Source of the DNA: an uncultured Rhizobiaceae group bacterium
Lineage (GTDB): Bacteria; Pseudomonadota; Alphaproteobacteria; Rhizobiales; Rhizobiaceae
Direction of reading: 5' to 3'
NCBI GenBank assembly: GCA_938009335.1
Contig: CALLHT010000258.1
Span: forward strand, 1-30,665
Length of the DNA stretch: 30,665 nt
Made by a program: the position numbers and the translations under genes. Within the stretch, counting starts at the first letter, position 1. Every line of letters starts with the position of its first letter. A model generated the notes under the pieces. The model was not told the origin of the DNA. It searched no databases and saw only the letters and a list, made by a program, of their open reading frames with translations. Of the stretch, positions 7,890 to 16,185 are shown one piece after another.

Positions 7890-8810
7890 CTAAAACCCTG
7901 ACTTGATCATCGATAGAAATTCTTCTCGGACACCATCGACATTAACCTTACGAAAAACGGAAAAAGAACGTCGATCTTCCTTCCTAGAAAGAATGGTTCT
8001 GCCGATTTCCTCTCCTTCGACTATAACCTCCAGCGGCTGGTGGTCAACGTCGAACAATTCGGGATGAAGGATGGATATTACCGCCGTAGGGTCGTGCATA
8101 TGGCAACCATAAATCCCGTCAACCTTTCGGTGAAACTGGAAATAAAACTGCGCGGCATCATTCAGGAAGCCACCCAGTTTCGGGGCATCATCTGTTAGGC
8201 TTTTGAAATCTTCCGGCGTGCAGATGACGCGATGCGTAACATCCAGCCCAACAAGGGTGATTGGCCAATCTGCCGCAAAAACTTCGTCGGCCGCATGAGG
8301 GTCTTGCCAGATATTGGCTTCTGCATATGGCGTTACATTGCCGCCTTCATCAATGCTGCCACCCATGATGGTGACACCTTTGACCTTCGACGCAATTGAT
8401 GGATCGTGCCTTAGTGCAAGCGCAATATTGGTGAGAGGACCCACAGGACACAAAATAATCTCACCTGGAATTTCGTTGACGACACGACAAATGAACTCTG
8501 CAGCACTCTCTTCTACCGCTTGTTTTTTGGGTGACATAGGCGGTACGTCACCAAAACCCTCTCGGCCATGAACCTCCCATGCCGGCTCGCGTTGGTCTTG
8601 TACAAGTGGCTTCTCTGCTCCACGCGCGACAGGCGCACTCACACCTGCAAGCTCCAAAAGTGCCAACGCATTTCGGGTCGCGATCTCAGTGGTGACATTG
8701 CCAAAAATGCTGGTAAGGCCCATCAACTCAATATCCGGCGAAATGCAAGCATACAAAACTGCCATAGCGTCATCGACGCCCGGATCTGTATCGATGATGA
8801 CTTTTTCCAT
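7890..8810 (-). CDS. Nucleoside hydrolase (inosine/uridine-preferring type)
   Basis: A 306-residue member of the IUNH family, which splits the N-glycosidic bond of ribonucleosides to give a free base and ribose. The calcium-binding Asp cluster DTDPGVDDAMA (7-17) opens the protein. The middle has GPLTNIALAL and IMGGS (near 135-160) and the NIWQDPHAA block, and CHMHDPTAV near residue 240 supplies the last Asp ligand. Residues that separate purine-specific from nonspecific enzymes cannot be judged by eye, so the base preference is open. It follows the ribokinase gene by six bases, with AGGA upstream of ATG 8810, and probably delivers ribose to that kinase. Confidence 0.92.
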   Translation of the reverse strand: MEKVIIDTDPGVDDAMAVLYACISPDIELMGLTSIFGNVTTEIATRNALALLELAGVSAPVARGAEKPLVQDQREPAWEVHGREGFGDVPPMSPKKQAVEESAAEFICRVVNEIPGEIILCPVGPLTNIALALRHDPSIASKVKGVTIMGGSIDEGGNVTPYAEANIWQDPHAADEVFAADWPITLVGLDVTHRVICTPEDFKSLTDDAPKLGGFLNDAAQFYFQFHRKVDGIYGCHMHDPTAVISILHPELFDVDHQPLEVIVEGEEIGRTILSRKEDRRSFSVFRKVNVDGVREEFLSMIKSGF

Positions 8811-8816
8811 TAGTGC

Positions 8817-9689
8817 CTATCCTTGAGCATTCAAAAATTGCAAAACATCCCCGCGGCTAGGAATGGCAGTCGCCGCACCGGTTCGCGTAACTTGAAGCGC
8901 ACTGGCTGCTGAAGCGTACCGAAGCGCTTCTTGGACTTTATCACCCTGATCAGTACGCGCGAGAAAACTTCCTAAAAACGTATCGCCAGCGCCCGTTGTA
9001 TCAACCGCATTTACAGAAAAAGCAGCTTGCTCAAAAAGACCCTCATCAGTGGTAAGTGTTGCACCTTGCACGCCCTTGGTGATGAGCAATTGGGGAACAG
9101 AAATGTTTTGAACTGTAACGCCAAGAGCAGAAGCCAATGCATCCGCCTCGCCTTCATTCACCACGAGTAAGTCTATCTTATCCAACAGTGAAACCGTTAC
9201 ATCCGCCACGAAAGGCGCAGCACTATAGGCGACTTTGCACCCTCTTACTTTGGCTTGCGATACAATTTCGGAAACCAGGTTGGTTTCATTTTGAACAAGA
9301 ATCCAGTCCTCTGGCTCCGCCTTGCTAAGGGCTGCTGAAATCTGGGCATCAGTTAAACATGCATTGGCACCACTCAGAATGACAATCGCATTTTCCGCAG
9401 CATTATCCACATTGATGATCGCATGACCTGTTGGCGTATCAACTTCCGCTATAGAGCTTACATCTACCCCCATCGCATTGATTTGCTCTAGCGCCCATGC
9501 ACCATCATTCCCAACAGCGCCGGTATGAATGACTTGCCCGCCAGCTTTCGATATCGCAATGGACTGATTGATGCCCTTACCACCCAGATACATGTCGCGG
9601 GTTTTCGCGGTGAGAGTTTCGCCCGGTTCTGGCAGATGCGGAACACTGTAGACGTGGTCAATATTGATAGAGCCGAAGTTGAAAATCAT
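8817..9689 (-). CDS. rbsK: PfkB-family ribokinase
   Basis: A 290-residue sugar kinase, first gene of the nucleoside operon, expected to convert ribose released by the hydrolase to ribose 5-phosphate. It shows the ribokinase opening FNFGSINIDHVY, the GGKGINQSIA substrate loop near residue 37 and PfkB signature 2, DTTGAGDTFLGSF, whose GAGD Asp is the catalytic base. The frame stays open to 9731, but the first 14 residues there do not match the family. The ATG at 9689 gives the usual MIFNFGS start and is chosen although its ribosome binding site is weak. Divergent from leuD across a 118-base gap that must hold the operon promoter. Other PfkB sugars are possible, but the context favours ribose. 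Confidence 0.85.
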   Translation of the reverse strand: MIFNFGSINIDHVYSVPHLPEPGETLTAKTRDMYLGGKGINQSIAISKAGGQVIHTGAVGNDGAWALEQINAMGVDVSSIAEVDTPTGHAIINVDNAAENAIVILSGANACLTDAQISAALSKAEPEDWILVQNETNLVSEIVSQAKVRGCKVAYSAAPFVADVTVSLLDKIDLLVVNEGEADALASALGVTVQNISVPQLLITKGVQGATLTTDEGLFEQAAFSVNAVDTTGAGDTFLGSFLARTDQGDKVQEALRYASAASALQVTRTGAATAIPSRGDVLQFLNAQG

Positions 9690-9807
9690 ACTTGTCTTTT
9701 GACTCGCCAGAACGAGCATGGTCAAGCACATTTGATGAAATTAGCTATGCCCTTGTCTTGCGGCGCGATAGTGGCTAATGAAACAGCGTTCAATCCAGGA
9801 AATGACG

Positions 9808-10413
9808 ATGGAAAAATTCACTAAGCTTACAGCCGTTGCTGCACCTATGCCGATTATCAACATTGATACGGACATGATCATCCCGAAAGACTATCTGAAA
9901 ACGATCAAGCGGACCGGCCTTGGTGAGGGTCTGTTTGCGGAAATGCGCTATGCGGAAGACGGCTCAGACAATAGTGAGTTCGTGCTTAATAAACCTGCAT
10001 ATAAAGAAGCACAAATCCTCGTAGCGGGTGATAACTTTGGTTGCGGCTCTTCACGTGAACACGCACCTTGGGCTCTGCTGGATTTTGGCATCCGTTGCGT
10101 CATCTCCACCAGTTTCGCAGATATCTTCTATAACAACTGCTTTAAGAACGGTATTTTGCCCATCACTGTGAGCCAAGATGAATTGGACAAATTGATGGAC
10201 GACGCAGAGCGTGGGGCTAATTCTACAATCTCTGTTGATCTTGAAGCTCAAACAATCTCTGGTCCTGATGGCGGCACAATCAACTTTGATATTGATCAGG
10301 CTCGCAAGCACCGTCTTTTGAACGGCATTGACGACATCGGGGAAACCTTGGAGAAAGCAGACGATATTACCGCGTTTGAAAGTAAGCTTTCGCAAGACCG
10401 TCCTTGGGCATAA
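9808..10413 (+). CDS. leuD: 3-isopropylmalate dehydratase small subunit
   Basis: A 201-residue aconitase swivel-domain protein, the partner of LeuC in isomerising 2-isopropylmalate to 3-isopropylmalate in leucine biosynthesis. The hallmarks are NIDTDMIIPKDYLK (about 18-31), the FGCGSSREHAPWAL substrate loop (about 74-87) and FADIFYNNCFKNGILP (about 101-116). Three in-frame ATGs occur at 9778, 9802 and 9808. AGGA at 9797-9800 is seven bases before 9808 and only one before 9802, and 9808 also yields the standard 201-residue length. leuC is not in the window; a split of leuC from leuD-leuB is common in alphaproteobacteria. leuB follows after 44 bases. Confidence 0.95.
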   Translation: MEKFTKLTAVAAPMPIINIDTDMIIPKDYLKTIKRTGLGEGLFAEMRYAEDGSDNSEFVLNKPAYKEAQILVAGDNFGCGSSREHAPWALLDFGIRCVISTSFADIFYNNCFKNGILPITVSQDELDKLMDDAERGANSTISVDLEAQTISGPDGGTINFDIDQARKHRLLNGIDDIGETLEKADDITAFESKLSQDRPWA

Positions 10414-10457
10414 CCGGCGCCCCTTAAACAGAATTTCAAAATCACAAAGGCACTCAC

Positions 10458-11570
10458 ATGGCATCGCGCAAAATTTTCCTGCTTCCCGGCGACGGTATCG
10501 GACCGGAAGCAACCGCTGAAGTTACGAAACTCATCGACTGGATGAACGCTTCTCTGGGATGCGGGTTTGAGGTCGAAGAAGGTCTTGTCGGAGGTGCAGC
10601 TTACGATGCTCATGGCGAATCCATTTCAGATGCTGACATGGAAAAAGCGCTTGCTGCTGATGCTGTTCTATTCGGCGCTGTTGGTGGGCCAAAGTGGGAT
10701 GATGTGCCGTATGAAGCACGCCCAGAAGCAGGTCTTCTTCGTCTACGTAAAGACATGGAGCTTTTCGCTAACCTTCGCCCGGCGATCTGTTATCCCGCAC
10801 TCACAGATTCCTCTTCCCTGCGCAAAGAGGTCGTCGAAGGTCTCGATATCCTGATCGTTCGCGAACTCACAGGCGGTGTTTACTTCGGTGAACCAAAAGA
10901 GATTACAGATCTTGGGAATGGTCAGAAACGTGCCGTGGATACGCAAGTATATGACACATTCGAGATTGAGCGTATCTCTGGCGTCGCGTTTGAACTGGCG
11001 CGTACGCGTGACAACCGCGTTTGCTCGATGGAGAAACGCAACGTGATGAAATCCGGCGTTTTGTGGAACGAAGTCGTTTCTGCAACACACAAAGAAAAAT
11101 ACGCAGACGTTGAACTTTCTCACATGCTGGCAGATGCAGGTGGAATGCAGCTTGTCCGCTGGCCAAAACAGTTTGATGTGATCGTCACTGACAACCTGTT
11201 CGGCGACATGCTTTCAGATGTTGCGGCAATGCTGACCGGCTCACTGGGAATGCTACCGTCCGCTTCGCTTGGTGCACCTGACCCAACAACGGGCGCACGC
11301 AAAGCCATGTATGAACCTGTCCATGGTTCAGCGCCTGATATTGCGGGCCAAGGCATTGCAAACCCGATTGCCATGATCGCATCTTTTGCAATGCTGTTGC
11401 GTTATTCTTTCAACATGATTGATGAAGCGAACATGGTCGAGAAAGCAATCGCCAATGTGCTTGATCAGGGTAAGCGCACAGGCGATATCTGGTCAGAAGG
11501 TGATGAGAAAGTGACTACCGCAGAAATGGGCGATGCCATTCTTGCAGAAGTTCAAGCGCTTTCAAGCTAA
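10458..11570 (+). CDS. leuB: 3-isopropylmalate dehydrogenase
   Basis: A 370-residue NAD-dependent beta-decarboxylating dehydrogenase that makes 2-oxoisocaproate, the last intermediate before leucine. Motifs: LLPGDGIGPE (7-16), the substrate arginines in LRKDMELFANLRP (about 97-109), RELTGGVYFG near 136, the metal-binding Asp block TDNLFGDMLSDVAAML (about 246-261) with GSLGMLPSASLG following, and the NAD-binding EPVHGSAPDIAGQGIANP block near 288. AAGG eight bases before ATG 10458 is a usable ribosome binding site. It probably shares a transcript with leuD. Its stop lies seven bases from the stop of the convergent gene at 11578. Confidence 0.96.
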   Translation: MASRKIFLLPGDGIGPEATAEVTKLIDWMNASLGCGFEVEEGLVGGAAYDAHGESISDADMEKALAADAVLFGAVGGPKWDDVPYEARPEAGLLRLRKDMELFANLRPAICYPALTDSSSLRKEVVEGLDILIVRELTGGVYFGEPKEITDLGNGQKRAVDTQVYDTFEIERISGVAFELARTRDNRVCSMEKRNVMKSGVLWNEVVSATHKEKYADVELSHMLADAGGMQLVRWPKQFDVIVTDNLFGDMLSDVAAMLTGSLGMLPSASLGAPDPTTGARKAMYEPVHGSAPDIAGQGIANPIAMIASFAMLLRYSFNMIDEANMVEKAIANVLDQGKRTGDIWSEGDEKVTTAEMGDAILAEVQALSS

Positions 11571-11577
11571 GAAGATA

Positions 11578-12165
11578 TTATTCAAAATAACTGGACGGTG
11601 ATCCGGCATGCGGCCCGCGTTCTCCAACGAATGCGGGTTTTTCTTTACCACATTTGAAAGTTGGTGCTTTTTCATCCGCAAGTTTGCGCGCCATGTCATT
11701 TGCATTGTCATTGGCCCGTGCATCCACATACCCCACAACACAGGATTGCGGATTGGAATGATCGGCAACGGTCGATACCACCAAAACCTGACCTTCAAGA
11801 TCCTTTGAATATTCGCCATCTTGGCTACTATTCTCAATAAACCACCGCAGAATGGCAGCGTAGGGCTTTTTGTCTTTAACGCGCCACTCGATTGTGTCGT
11901 TTACCCGGTTGAACTGGCCGAAGCTTTCCCATTGATCTTGAAGCTTTGCGATGTGACCAAACCGAACCATATGGCGAAGATCGCCCTCGCTGAAATGGAC
12001 AGGATAACCCTTATAGCCTTCACAATAAGCACTCGCCCCCAACTCATACTCAGAGTGAAAGACACAGCTCTTTTCGAGATCAATTTTGGTGTAGACACTC
12101 TCAGCGGCAAAAGCGGAAAGAGATAAGACAAGAAAAACAGCAAGGAATGTTGTAAGTCTCGCCAT
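11578..12165 (-). CDS. Secreted protein of unknown function with four cysteines
   Basis: A 195-residue protein that I do not recognise. The first 21 residues form a signal peptide (hydrophobic LAVFLVLSLSAFAA, cleavage after AFA likely), so it should be periplasmic or exported. The mature part has four cysteines (about residues 34, 48, 142 and 170), an even number that would allow two disulfide bonds, and no predicted membrane segment. The tail is rich in Gly, Pro and Ser. It lies 12 bases before the YggT gene stop boundary on the same strand, and its 3' end is seven bases from leuB. No enzyme motif is visible. Confidence 0.7.
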   Translation of the reverse strand: MARLTTFLAVFLVLSLSAFAAESVYTKIDLEKSCVFHSEYELGASAYCEGYKGYPVHFSEGDLRHMVRFGHIAKLQDQWESFGQFNRVNDTIEWRVKDKKPYAAILRWFIENSSQDGEYSKDLEGQVLVVSTVADHSNPQSCVVGYVDARANDNANDMARKLADEKAPTFKCGKEKPAFVGERGPHAGSPSSYFE

Positions 12166-12177
12166 CAGTTCTCTCGC

Positions 12178-12468
12178 TTAGCGGAACATCGGGATAAAGC
12201 TTGTCCAGATCAACCGCTGCAGGAAGAAAATCAAAACCAACACAACCAGCGGCGAAAGATCAATGCCGTTTAGATTGGGCAAGAATCGTCGGATCGGGCG
12301 ATACAGAGGCTCCGTCATGCTGTAAAGCATGCTGCCAATTTGACCCACAAACTGATTAGACGAATTGATGACATTGAAGGCATAAAGCCAGGAAAAGATC
12401 ACAGACGCGATTATAATCCACTGCGCGATATCAAGAATGAGCGATAGGGTTTGCAGCAAAGCAATCAT
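12178..12468 (-). CDS. YggT-family membrane protein
   Basis: A 96-residue integral membrane protein with two hydrophobic segments (about residues 5-28 and 66-90) separated by a loop holding the family signature EPLYRPIRRFLP followed by GIDLSPLVVLVLIFFLQ. YggT proteins sit in the inner membrane; roles in osmotic protection and in cell-division-site organisation have been proposed for relatives, and the function here is unknown. An upstream in-frame TTG at 12480 would overlap the GGAG ribosome binding site that serves ATG 12468, so the shorter start is chosen. Confidence 0.88.
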   Translation of the reverse strand: MIALLQTLSLILDIAQWIIIASVIFSWLYAFNVINSSNQFVGQIGSMLYSMTEPLYRPIRRFLPNLNGIDLSPLVVLVLIFFLQRLIWTSFIPMFR

Positions 12469-12518
12469 GATAGTCTCCAAATACTTTTGACCTCATTTGG
12501 CCCTTATTGGCCTGCAAA

Positions 12519-13238
12519 TCAAGCATGTTTATCAGCAGGTCCCACCCATTGATCCAGAAACTCACCCAGCCAGCGACGCACAGCAGGGTCATGCTTTGGC
12601 CGTTCTTCAAATTGGGTAGCGCGGTCTTGAGCGCCATAGAGCTTCAAACGTTCTGCGGCCAAAATGGTCCAGCGGTTCATCATCCATGTGGTGACTTCAG
12701 AATGAAACTGCACCCCATAAGCGTTTTCGCCATACTTATAAGCCTGATTTGGATATTCATCACCGGTAGCAAGTAAGGTAGCATCTTGGGGAACCGTAAA
12801 TCCTTCACGATGCCATTGATACACATGATCAGGCCAATCCATCATGGCTTGACCCTCATTCGTAGCGCGGATGGGATAGTATCCAATTTCCGCAAACTCA
12901 CTTTCATTCGCCGTGACCTTGCCGCCAAGATGTTTGCTTAGCATTTGGGCGCCAAGACATATCCCAAAGAATGGTTTGTTTTCCTTAAGCGGCACTTCCA
13001 TCCAGTCGATTTCTCGTTTGATGAACTCATCAGGATCGTTCGCGCTCATTGGTCCGCCAAAAACAATCGCCCCCGCATAGTCTTCAAGTGTTTCGGGTAA
13101 CGCATCACCTAAAGGCGGACGGCAACCCACCACATGATAACCCATATCTTCCAGCATCATGCCAACACGGCCGGGAGAGGATCCTTCTTGATGCATAACC
13201 GCCAAGATCTTCGGCTTTGGTTTTGAATTACCCATCAT
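12519..13238 (-). CDS. Class I glutamine amidotransferase domain protein
   Basis: A 239-residue stand-alone glutaminase-type domain. The catalytic triad is visible: nucleophile Cys94 in GICLGAQ, and His179 with Glu181 in FHSEV; the FGGPMS oxyanion-side loop is near residue 60. Such free-standing domains include GMP synthase-like proteins and gamma-glutamyl-compound hydrolases, and the partner or substrate cannot be told here. The reading frame extends to an ATG at 13256, which would overlap the TerB gene by 29 bases. The ATG at 13238, with AAGAG seven bases upstream, leaves a shorter overlap and an N-terminus close to the ILAV beta-strand expected in the fold. Either start may be right. It is probably cotranscribed with the TerB gene. 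Confidence 0.82.
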   Translation of the reverse strand: MMGNSKPKPKILAVMHQEGSSPGRVGMMLEDMGYHVVGCRPPLGDALPETLEDYAGAIVFGGPMSANDPDEFIKREIDWMEVPLKENKPFFGICLGAQMLSKHLGGKVTANESEFAEIGYYPIRATNEGQAMMDWPDHVYQWHREGFTVPQDATLLATGDEYPNQAYKYGENAYGVQFHSEVTTWMMNRWTILAAERLKLYGAQDRATQFEERPKHDPAVRRWLGEFLDQWVGPADKHA

Positions 13239-13707
13239 TGGCAGGCTCTTGGTCATTAATGCGTTTCCAAACGCGTTGCTTTAGCAACATCCGGTCGCGC
13301 GTATCAACACCTAGTAACTCCGCAACGCGCCACACCACATTGTCTTCCATCTCGTGGACGTGACCATCAGCAAATACCATTTCCCAAAGATTCTCGATCA
13401 TACCGATCCGCTCATCTTCTTGAAGGGCCCGTTTGAGAATGCTGGTAAACTGATAAAGATCAATCGCTTCGTGTTCCGCATCACGACCCTCTTTCGCCAG
13501 TTGTTGGGCTTCATCTTCGTCAATATCAAACTGAGTCGATAATACCTCAATCAACCGAATGCGTTCTTCTTCACGAATAACACCGTCAACAGCAATCACA
13601 TGATACATAAGGGCGGCTTGCGCCAATTGCCTTTGGGAGTGAATGACTGTCTCAGGCTCTTCAGCCTTGCTCAAGTCATCCATAAATGAACGTAAAATCT
13701 TCAACAT
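13228..13707 (-). CDS. TerB-like (tellurite resistance family) protein
   Basis: A 159-residue, mostly helical, acidic protein of the TerB/COG4103 family. The repeated acidic patterns VDGVIREEERIRL (about 40-52) and FADGHVHEMEDNVVWRVAELLG (in pieces near 111-132) are the metal-binding helical-pair signature of TerB domains. TerB domains bind divalent cations at acidic sites and are often tied to envelope or stress functions; single-domain members like this are common in alphaproteobacteria and have no defined role. There is no ter operon nearby. The stop lies inside the N-terminus of the amidotransferase gene, so the two are probably coupled. A 15-base palindrome lies 43 bases upstream of the start. 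Confidence 0.85.
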   Translation of the reverse strand: MLKILRSFMDDLSKAEEPETVIHSQRQLAQAALMYHVIAVDGVIREEERIRLIEVLSTQFDIDEDEAQQLAKEGRDAEHEAIDLYQFTSILKRALQEDERIGMIENLWEMVFADGHVHEMEDNVVWRVAELLGVDTRDRMLLKQRVWKRINDQEPANDG

Positions 13708-13749
13708 TCGACCAAGGTAAAGAGATCACAGCATGTTTCAAGAGTGGAT

Positions 13750-13764
13750 TCGATTTGAAATCGA
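13750..13764. promoter_or_regulatory. 15-base palindrome upstream of the TerB-like gene
   Basis: TCGATTT-G-AAATCGA is a perfect inverted repeat with seven-base arms around one central base. It lies in the 73-base gap between the DddQ-like gene and the TerB-like gene, 43 bases upstream of the latter. Two half-sites with a short centre are typical of a dimeric DNA-binding protein. A hairpin with a one-base loop is unlikely, so a terminator reading is disfavoured. The binding protein is unknown. Confidence 0.35.
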
Positions 13765-13780
13765 TCTTTGCACGTTTCAA

Positions 13781-14383
13781 TTATTTGTTGAGCCTATCGG
13801 TCAAAACAGGCGCGATACCCATTTCACCACGCCATTGCACCCAAGCGAGAACGCCTTTCTCTCGCGTTTGCATATTGTGCGGCTGGTTCTCAGCATGAAA
13901 AACGGTATCGCCCGGCTTTAACATTTTGGGAGCATTTCCTTCTGTGGCAAATTCTGCTTCACCCGCAAGAATGAAATACATTTCCTCAGCTGGGTGATGG
14001 TGCCATGGATAATAAAGATCACCCGTTGAATAAACGATGAATCCCCGCGACTCCTGACAATGGAAATGGCCTTCCCAACCGAAAAGCTCGTAACATCCAA
14101 ACCGGTTTAGAAACTCATCACCGATACTGGTATCTTTATATGTCTCACGCCAAAAGGCTGCATCTTTGACCGCAACAAGCGCATCCTTTACAGCAGAATA
14201 CTCATCAGAATTTAGGGTCGTGTCTTCAGCGAAAAGCCTCGCTGGGTTTATGTAATACGGCTCAAGCTCCTGCCACTTTAGTTGATCGTTATCTGGAAAA
14301 GATTTGAACTGAGATAACTCCGTCGAGGCTTCATAAAACTTCTTCACCTCGGCTAGAGCGTTTTCAAAGAGACCTCTACTCAT
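13781..14383 (-). CDS. dddQ: DMSP lyase-family cupin (DddQ-like), copy 1
   Basis: A 200-residue single-cupin protein of the DMSP lyase family, which cleaves dimethylsulfoniopropionate to dimethyl sulfide and acrylate in the cytoplasm. The pattern described for DddQ, Tyr-x4-His-x3-Glu-x-Tyr with a distal His, is complete as Tyr125, His130 (third His of WHHHP), Glu134, Tyr136 and His169 (QPHNM): metal ligands plus the tyrosines implicated in base catalysis. Length matches DddQ (about 190-200). Its ATG overlaps the stop of copy 2, yet it has its own strong GGGGAGG ribosome binding site seven bases upstream. Substrate is inferred from motif and context; other cupin lyases or isomerases are possible. 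Confidence 0.78.
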   Translation of the reverse strand: MSRGLFENALAEVKKFYEASTELSQFKSFPDNDQLKWQELEPYYINPARLFAEDTTLNSDEYSAVKDALVAVKDAAFWRETYKDTSIGDEFLNRFGCYELFGWEGHFHCQESRGFIVYSTGDLYYPWHHHPAEEMYFILAGEAEFATEGNAPKMLKPGDTVFHAENQPHNMQTREKGVLAWVQWRGEMGIAPVLTDRLNK

Positions 14384-14991
14384 GATGCATCCTCCCCGAT
14401 AACAGATTTTGCCTCAAGATTTTCACCTCGCCAGAAAGCAGCAACCAATGCGGGGGAAGTCGAAAAATCCGCACCGTGTGGCTGGTTCGAATAATGACAG
14501 ATGGTTGTACCCGGCCCACCTTCAACTGAAGCGCGACCCTTGGAATGATAAATCGGATGCCCCGCAAGCGTGAGGTATATTTCTTCAGGTTCATGCCTGT
14601 GGATCGGATAATGAAGCCCCTTCCCCCAATATCCGACACTCAAACGCATTGCGTCACTCACAAACGGGCCAGAGGGCGCAATGAGATTGAACCAGCCATA
14701 ATGATCGAGATGGTGTTGATCGATGCCGTCATCGTCCAGCGTATAGCTTTGCCGCCAACATAAGGTTTCCGCTGCCTGAATGATCAAGTCTACCAGTTCT
14801 TGAGTAGAAGGTTCTGTCAAGTTCGCAAGTTGCGGTAGTTCACCCAGCATCGGCAAGCTTTGAGGCGCAACCGCTTTTAAAGTAAGATTAGATCTGAGCG
14901 TATCACCACAAAATGCATCAATATGAGGCGCTTCCGTTGCCACATAAGCACGAAACGCATTCAGCAAAGTTTGTAGAACTGCCTCGCTCAT
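14380..14991 (-). CDS. dddQ: DMSP lyase-family cupin (DddQ-like), copy 2
   Basis: A 203-residue paralogue of the next gene downstream. The same residues are placed with the same spacing: Tyr128, His133, Glu137, Tyr139 (HYPIHRHEPEEIY) and His172 (NQPHG), so the metal centre looks intact. Outside the cupin core the two copies differ greatly, which points to an old duplication or separate acquisition. The start overlaps the reductase gene by four bases and the stop overlaps copy 1 by four, so the three genes are translationally coupled. Tandem dddQ genes are known from marine roseobacters. Whether both copies use DMSP cannot be read from the sequence. Confidence 0.75.
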   Translation of the reverse strand: MSEAVLQTLLNAFRAYVATEAPHIDAFCGDTLRSNLTLKAVAPQSLPMLGELPQLANLTEPSTQELVDLIIQAAETLCWRQSYTLDDDGIDQHHLDHYGWFNLIAPSGPFVSDAMRLSVGYWGKGLHYPIHRHEPEEIYLTLAGHPIYHSKGRASVEGGPGTTICHYSNQPHGADFSTSPALVAAFWRGENLEAKSVIGEDAS

Positions 14992-16088
14992 TCCATCGTT
15001 ACAACAATATTTCCGGTGTGCTTCTTATCGATAAAAGCTTGCTGTCCGGCATGAAAATCTTTCAGGGGATAGGTCGCAGAAAGCATCGGTCTGATTTCAC
15101 CACGCTCAATATATCCAACAAGGTCCGGGAACACATTGAGTGCAGTCACGGTGCAACCGTGGAATGTCAGGTCGTTGAGGTAAAGCGTACGCAGATCAAG
15201 ATCGACAATAGGCCCCGCAATCGCACCGGAAGTGCCGTATCGTCCACCACGCGCCAGAACCTCGATCAGTTCTGCAAAATATTCACCGCCGACAATATCA
15301 GCTACAATCGTTACTTCCGGCGAACCTGTTGCTTCTTCGAGGGCTGCTGCAAGATTCTCCGGAGCGCGCGGTAAAATTGCGGTTGGCTCAAGCTGCGCCA
15401 CTTGCTCATGCTTTGCTTCACTCGCCAGTGCCACAGTTTTTGCGCCCCGGCGCTTGGCTAGCTGAATGAGCGCTCCGCCCACACCACCAGATGCGCCGGT
15501 TATGAGTACCGTATCATCCGGTCCGCAGCCAACTCGGTTGAGTAGATTTTCCGCGGTGGTATATGAGCAGGAAAACGTAGCCAGTTCTGCATCGGACAAA
15601 TCACACTCAACTGGCAAAATCTGCTGTTGGTTCACGGTCGTGTATTCTGCAAACCCGCCATCGCGTTCAGAACCGAAATATCCAACGCCTAACTTTGAGG
15701 TCGGGTCATCCCAGTTCCGTACCCAGCCATCATTCATGACACGCTTTCCGATCAAACATTCATCAGCACCTTCACCAATGGCGACAACGGTCCCAACCAT
15801 ATCCGCACCCTGAATACGCGGGAAGGTTAGCGGCGCAGCACCCCAAGTTGGGTCTTCCTCATGCACCGAATCATAGCCATCGCCTGTGGTGGCTTCGGTG
15901 ACAGCTTTCGAATACCAACCCGACCGTGTGTTCACATCGGTATTGTTCATGCCGCATGCATGAACTTTCACCAAAACCTCGTTTGGGCCAGGTGTCGGCG
16001 TTGGCCAATCATCGTGATATTCAAGCTTCTCCATGCCGCCATGGCCGGTCAAAACAATTGCTCTCATTGATGAAGGTATTGCGGTCAT
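14988..16088 (-). CDS. Medium-chain (MDR) quinone oxidoreductase-like reductase
   Basis: A 366-residue MDR-superfamily enzyme. The N-terminal GroES-like domain has ACGMNNTDVNTR (about 44-55) and IQGADMVGTVVAIG (about 92-105). The NAD(P) domain carries ITGASGGVGGALIQLA (about 194-209). The catalytic-zinc His of classical alcohol dehydrogenases is absent and the NNTD motif is of the quinone oxidoreductase/enoyl-reductase kind, so a C=C or carbonyl reduction is likelier than alcohol oxidation. It overlaps the DddQ-like gene by four bases. AcuI, the acryloyl-CoA reductase of DMSP catabolism, is also an MDR enzyme, but this protein is not an evident AcuI. A GAGGA site precedes ATG 16088. Confidence 0.8.
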   Translation of the reverse strand: MTAIPSSMRAIVLTGHGGMEKLEYHDDWPTPTPGPNEVLVKVHACGMNNTDVNTRSGWYSKAVTEATTGDGYDSVHEEDPTWGAAPLTFPRIQGADMVGTVVAIGEGADECLIGKRVMNDGWVRNWDDPTSKLGVGYFGSERDGGFAEYTTVNQQQILPVECDLSDAELATFSCSYTTAENLLNRVGCGPDDTVLITGASGGVGGALIQLAKRRGAKTVALASEAKHEQVAQLEPTAILPRAPENLAAALEEATGSPEVTIVADIVGGEYFAELIEVLARGGRYGTSGAIAGPIVDLDLRTLYLNDLTFHGCTVTALNVFPDLVGYIERGEIRPMLSATYPLKDFHAGQQAFIDKKHTGNIVVTME

Positions 16089-16185
16089 AATAAGTCCTCT
16101 TGGTGTTCAGGAATGAAAGAATACCCATGCCTTGAGCGGAATAGCCACACACGACACCGAGCGTCGTAACATCGGTACACCTGAA

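Noticed and set aside
12490..12518. GGCC-N6-GGCC repeat after the amidotransferase gene
   Set aside because: A four-base stem with no T-run; GGCC is self-complementary and common.
14913..15374. A 153-codon plus-strand open frame
   Set aside because: Antisense to the MDR reductase and DddQ-like genes, with no motif and no ribosome binding site.
16151..16167. Hairpin ACGAC-N7-GTCGT between the PLP lyase and reductase genes as a terminator
   Set aside because: Only five base pairs and no T-run on the minus strand, so it is too weak to call a terminator.
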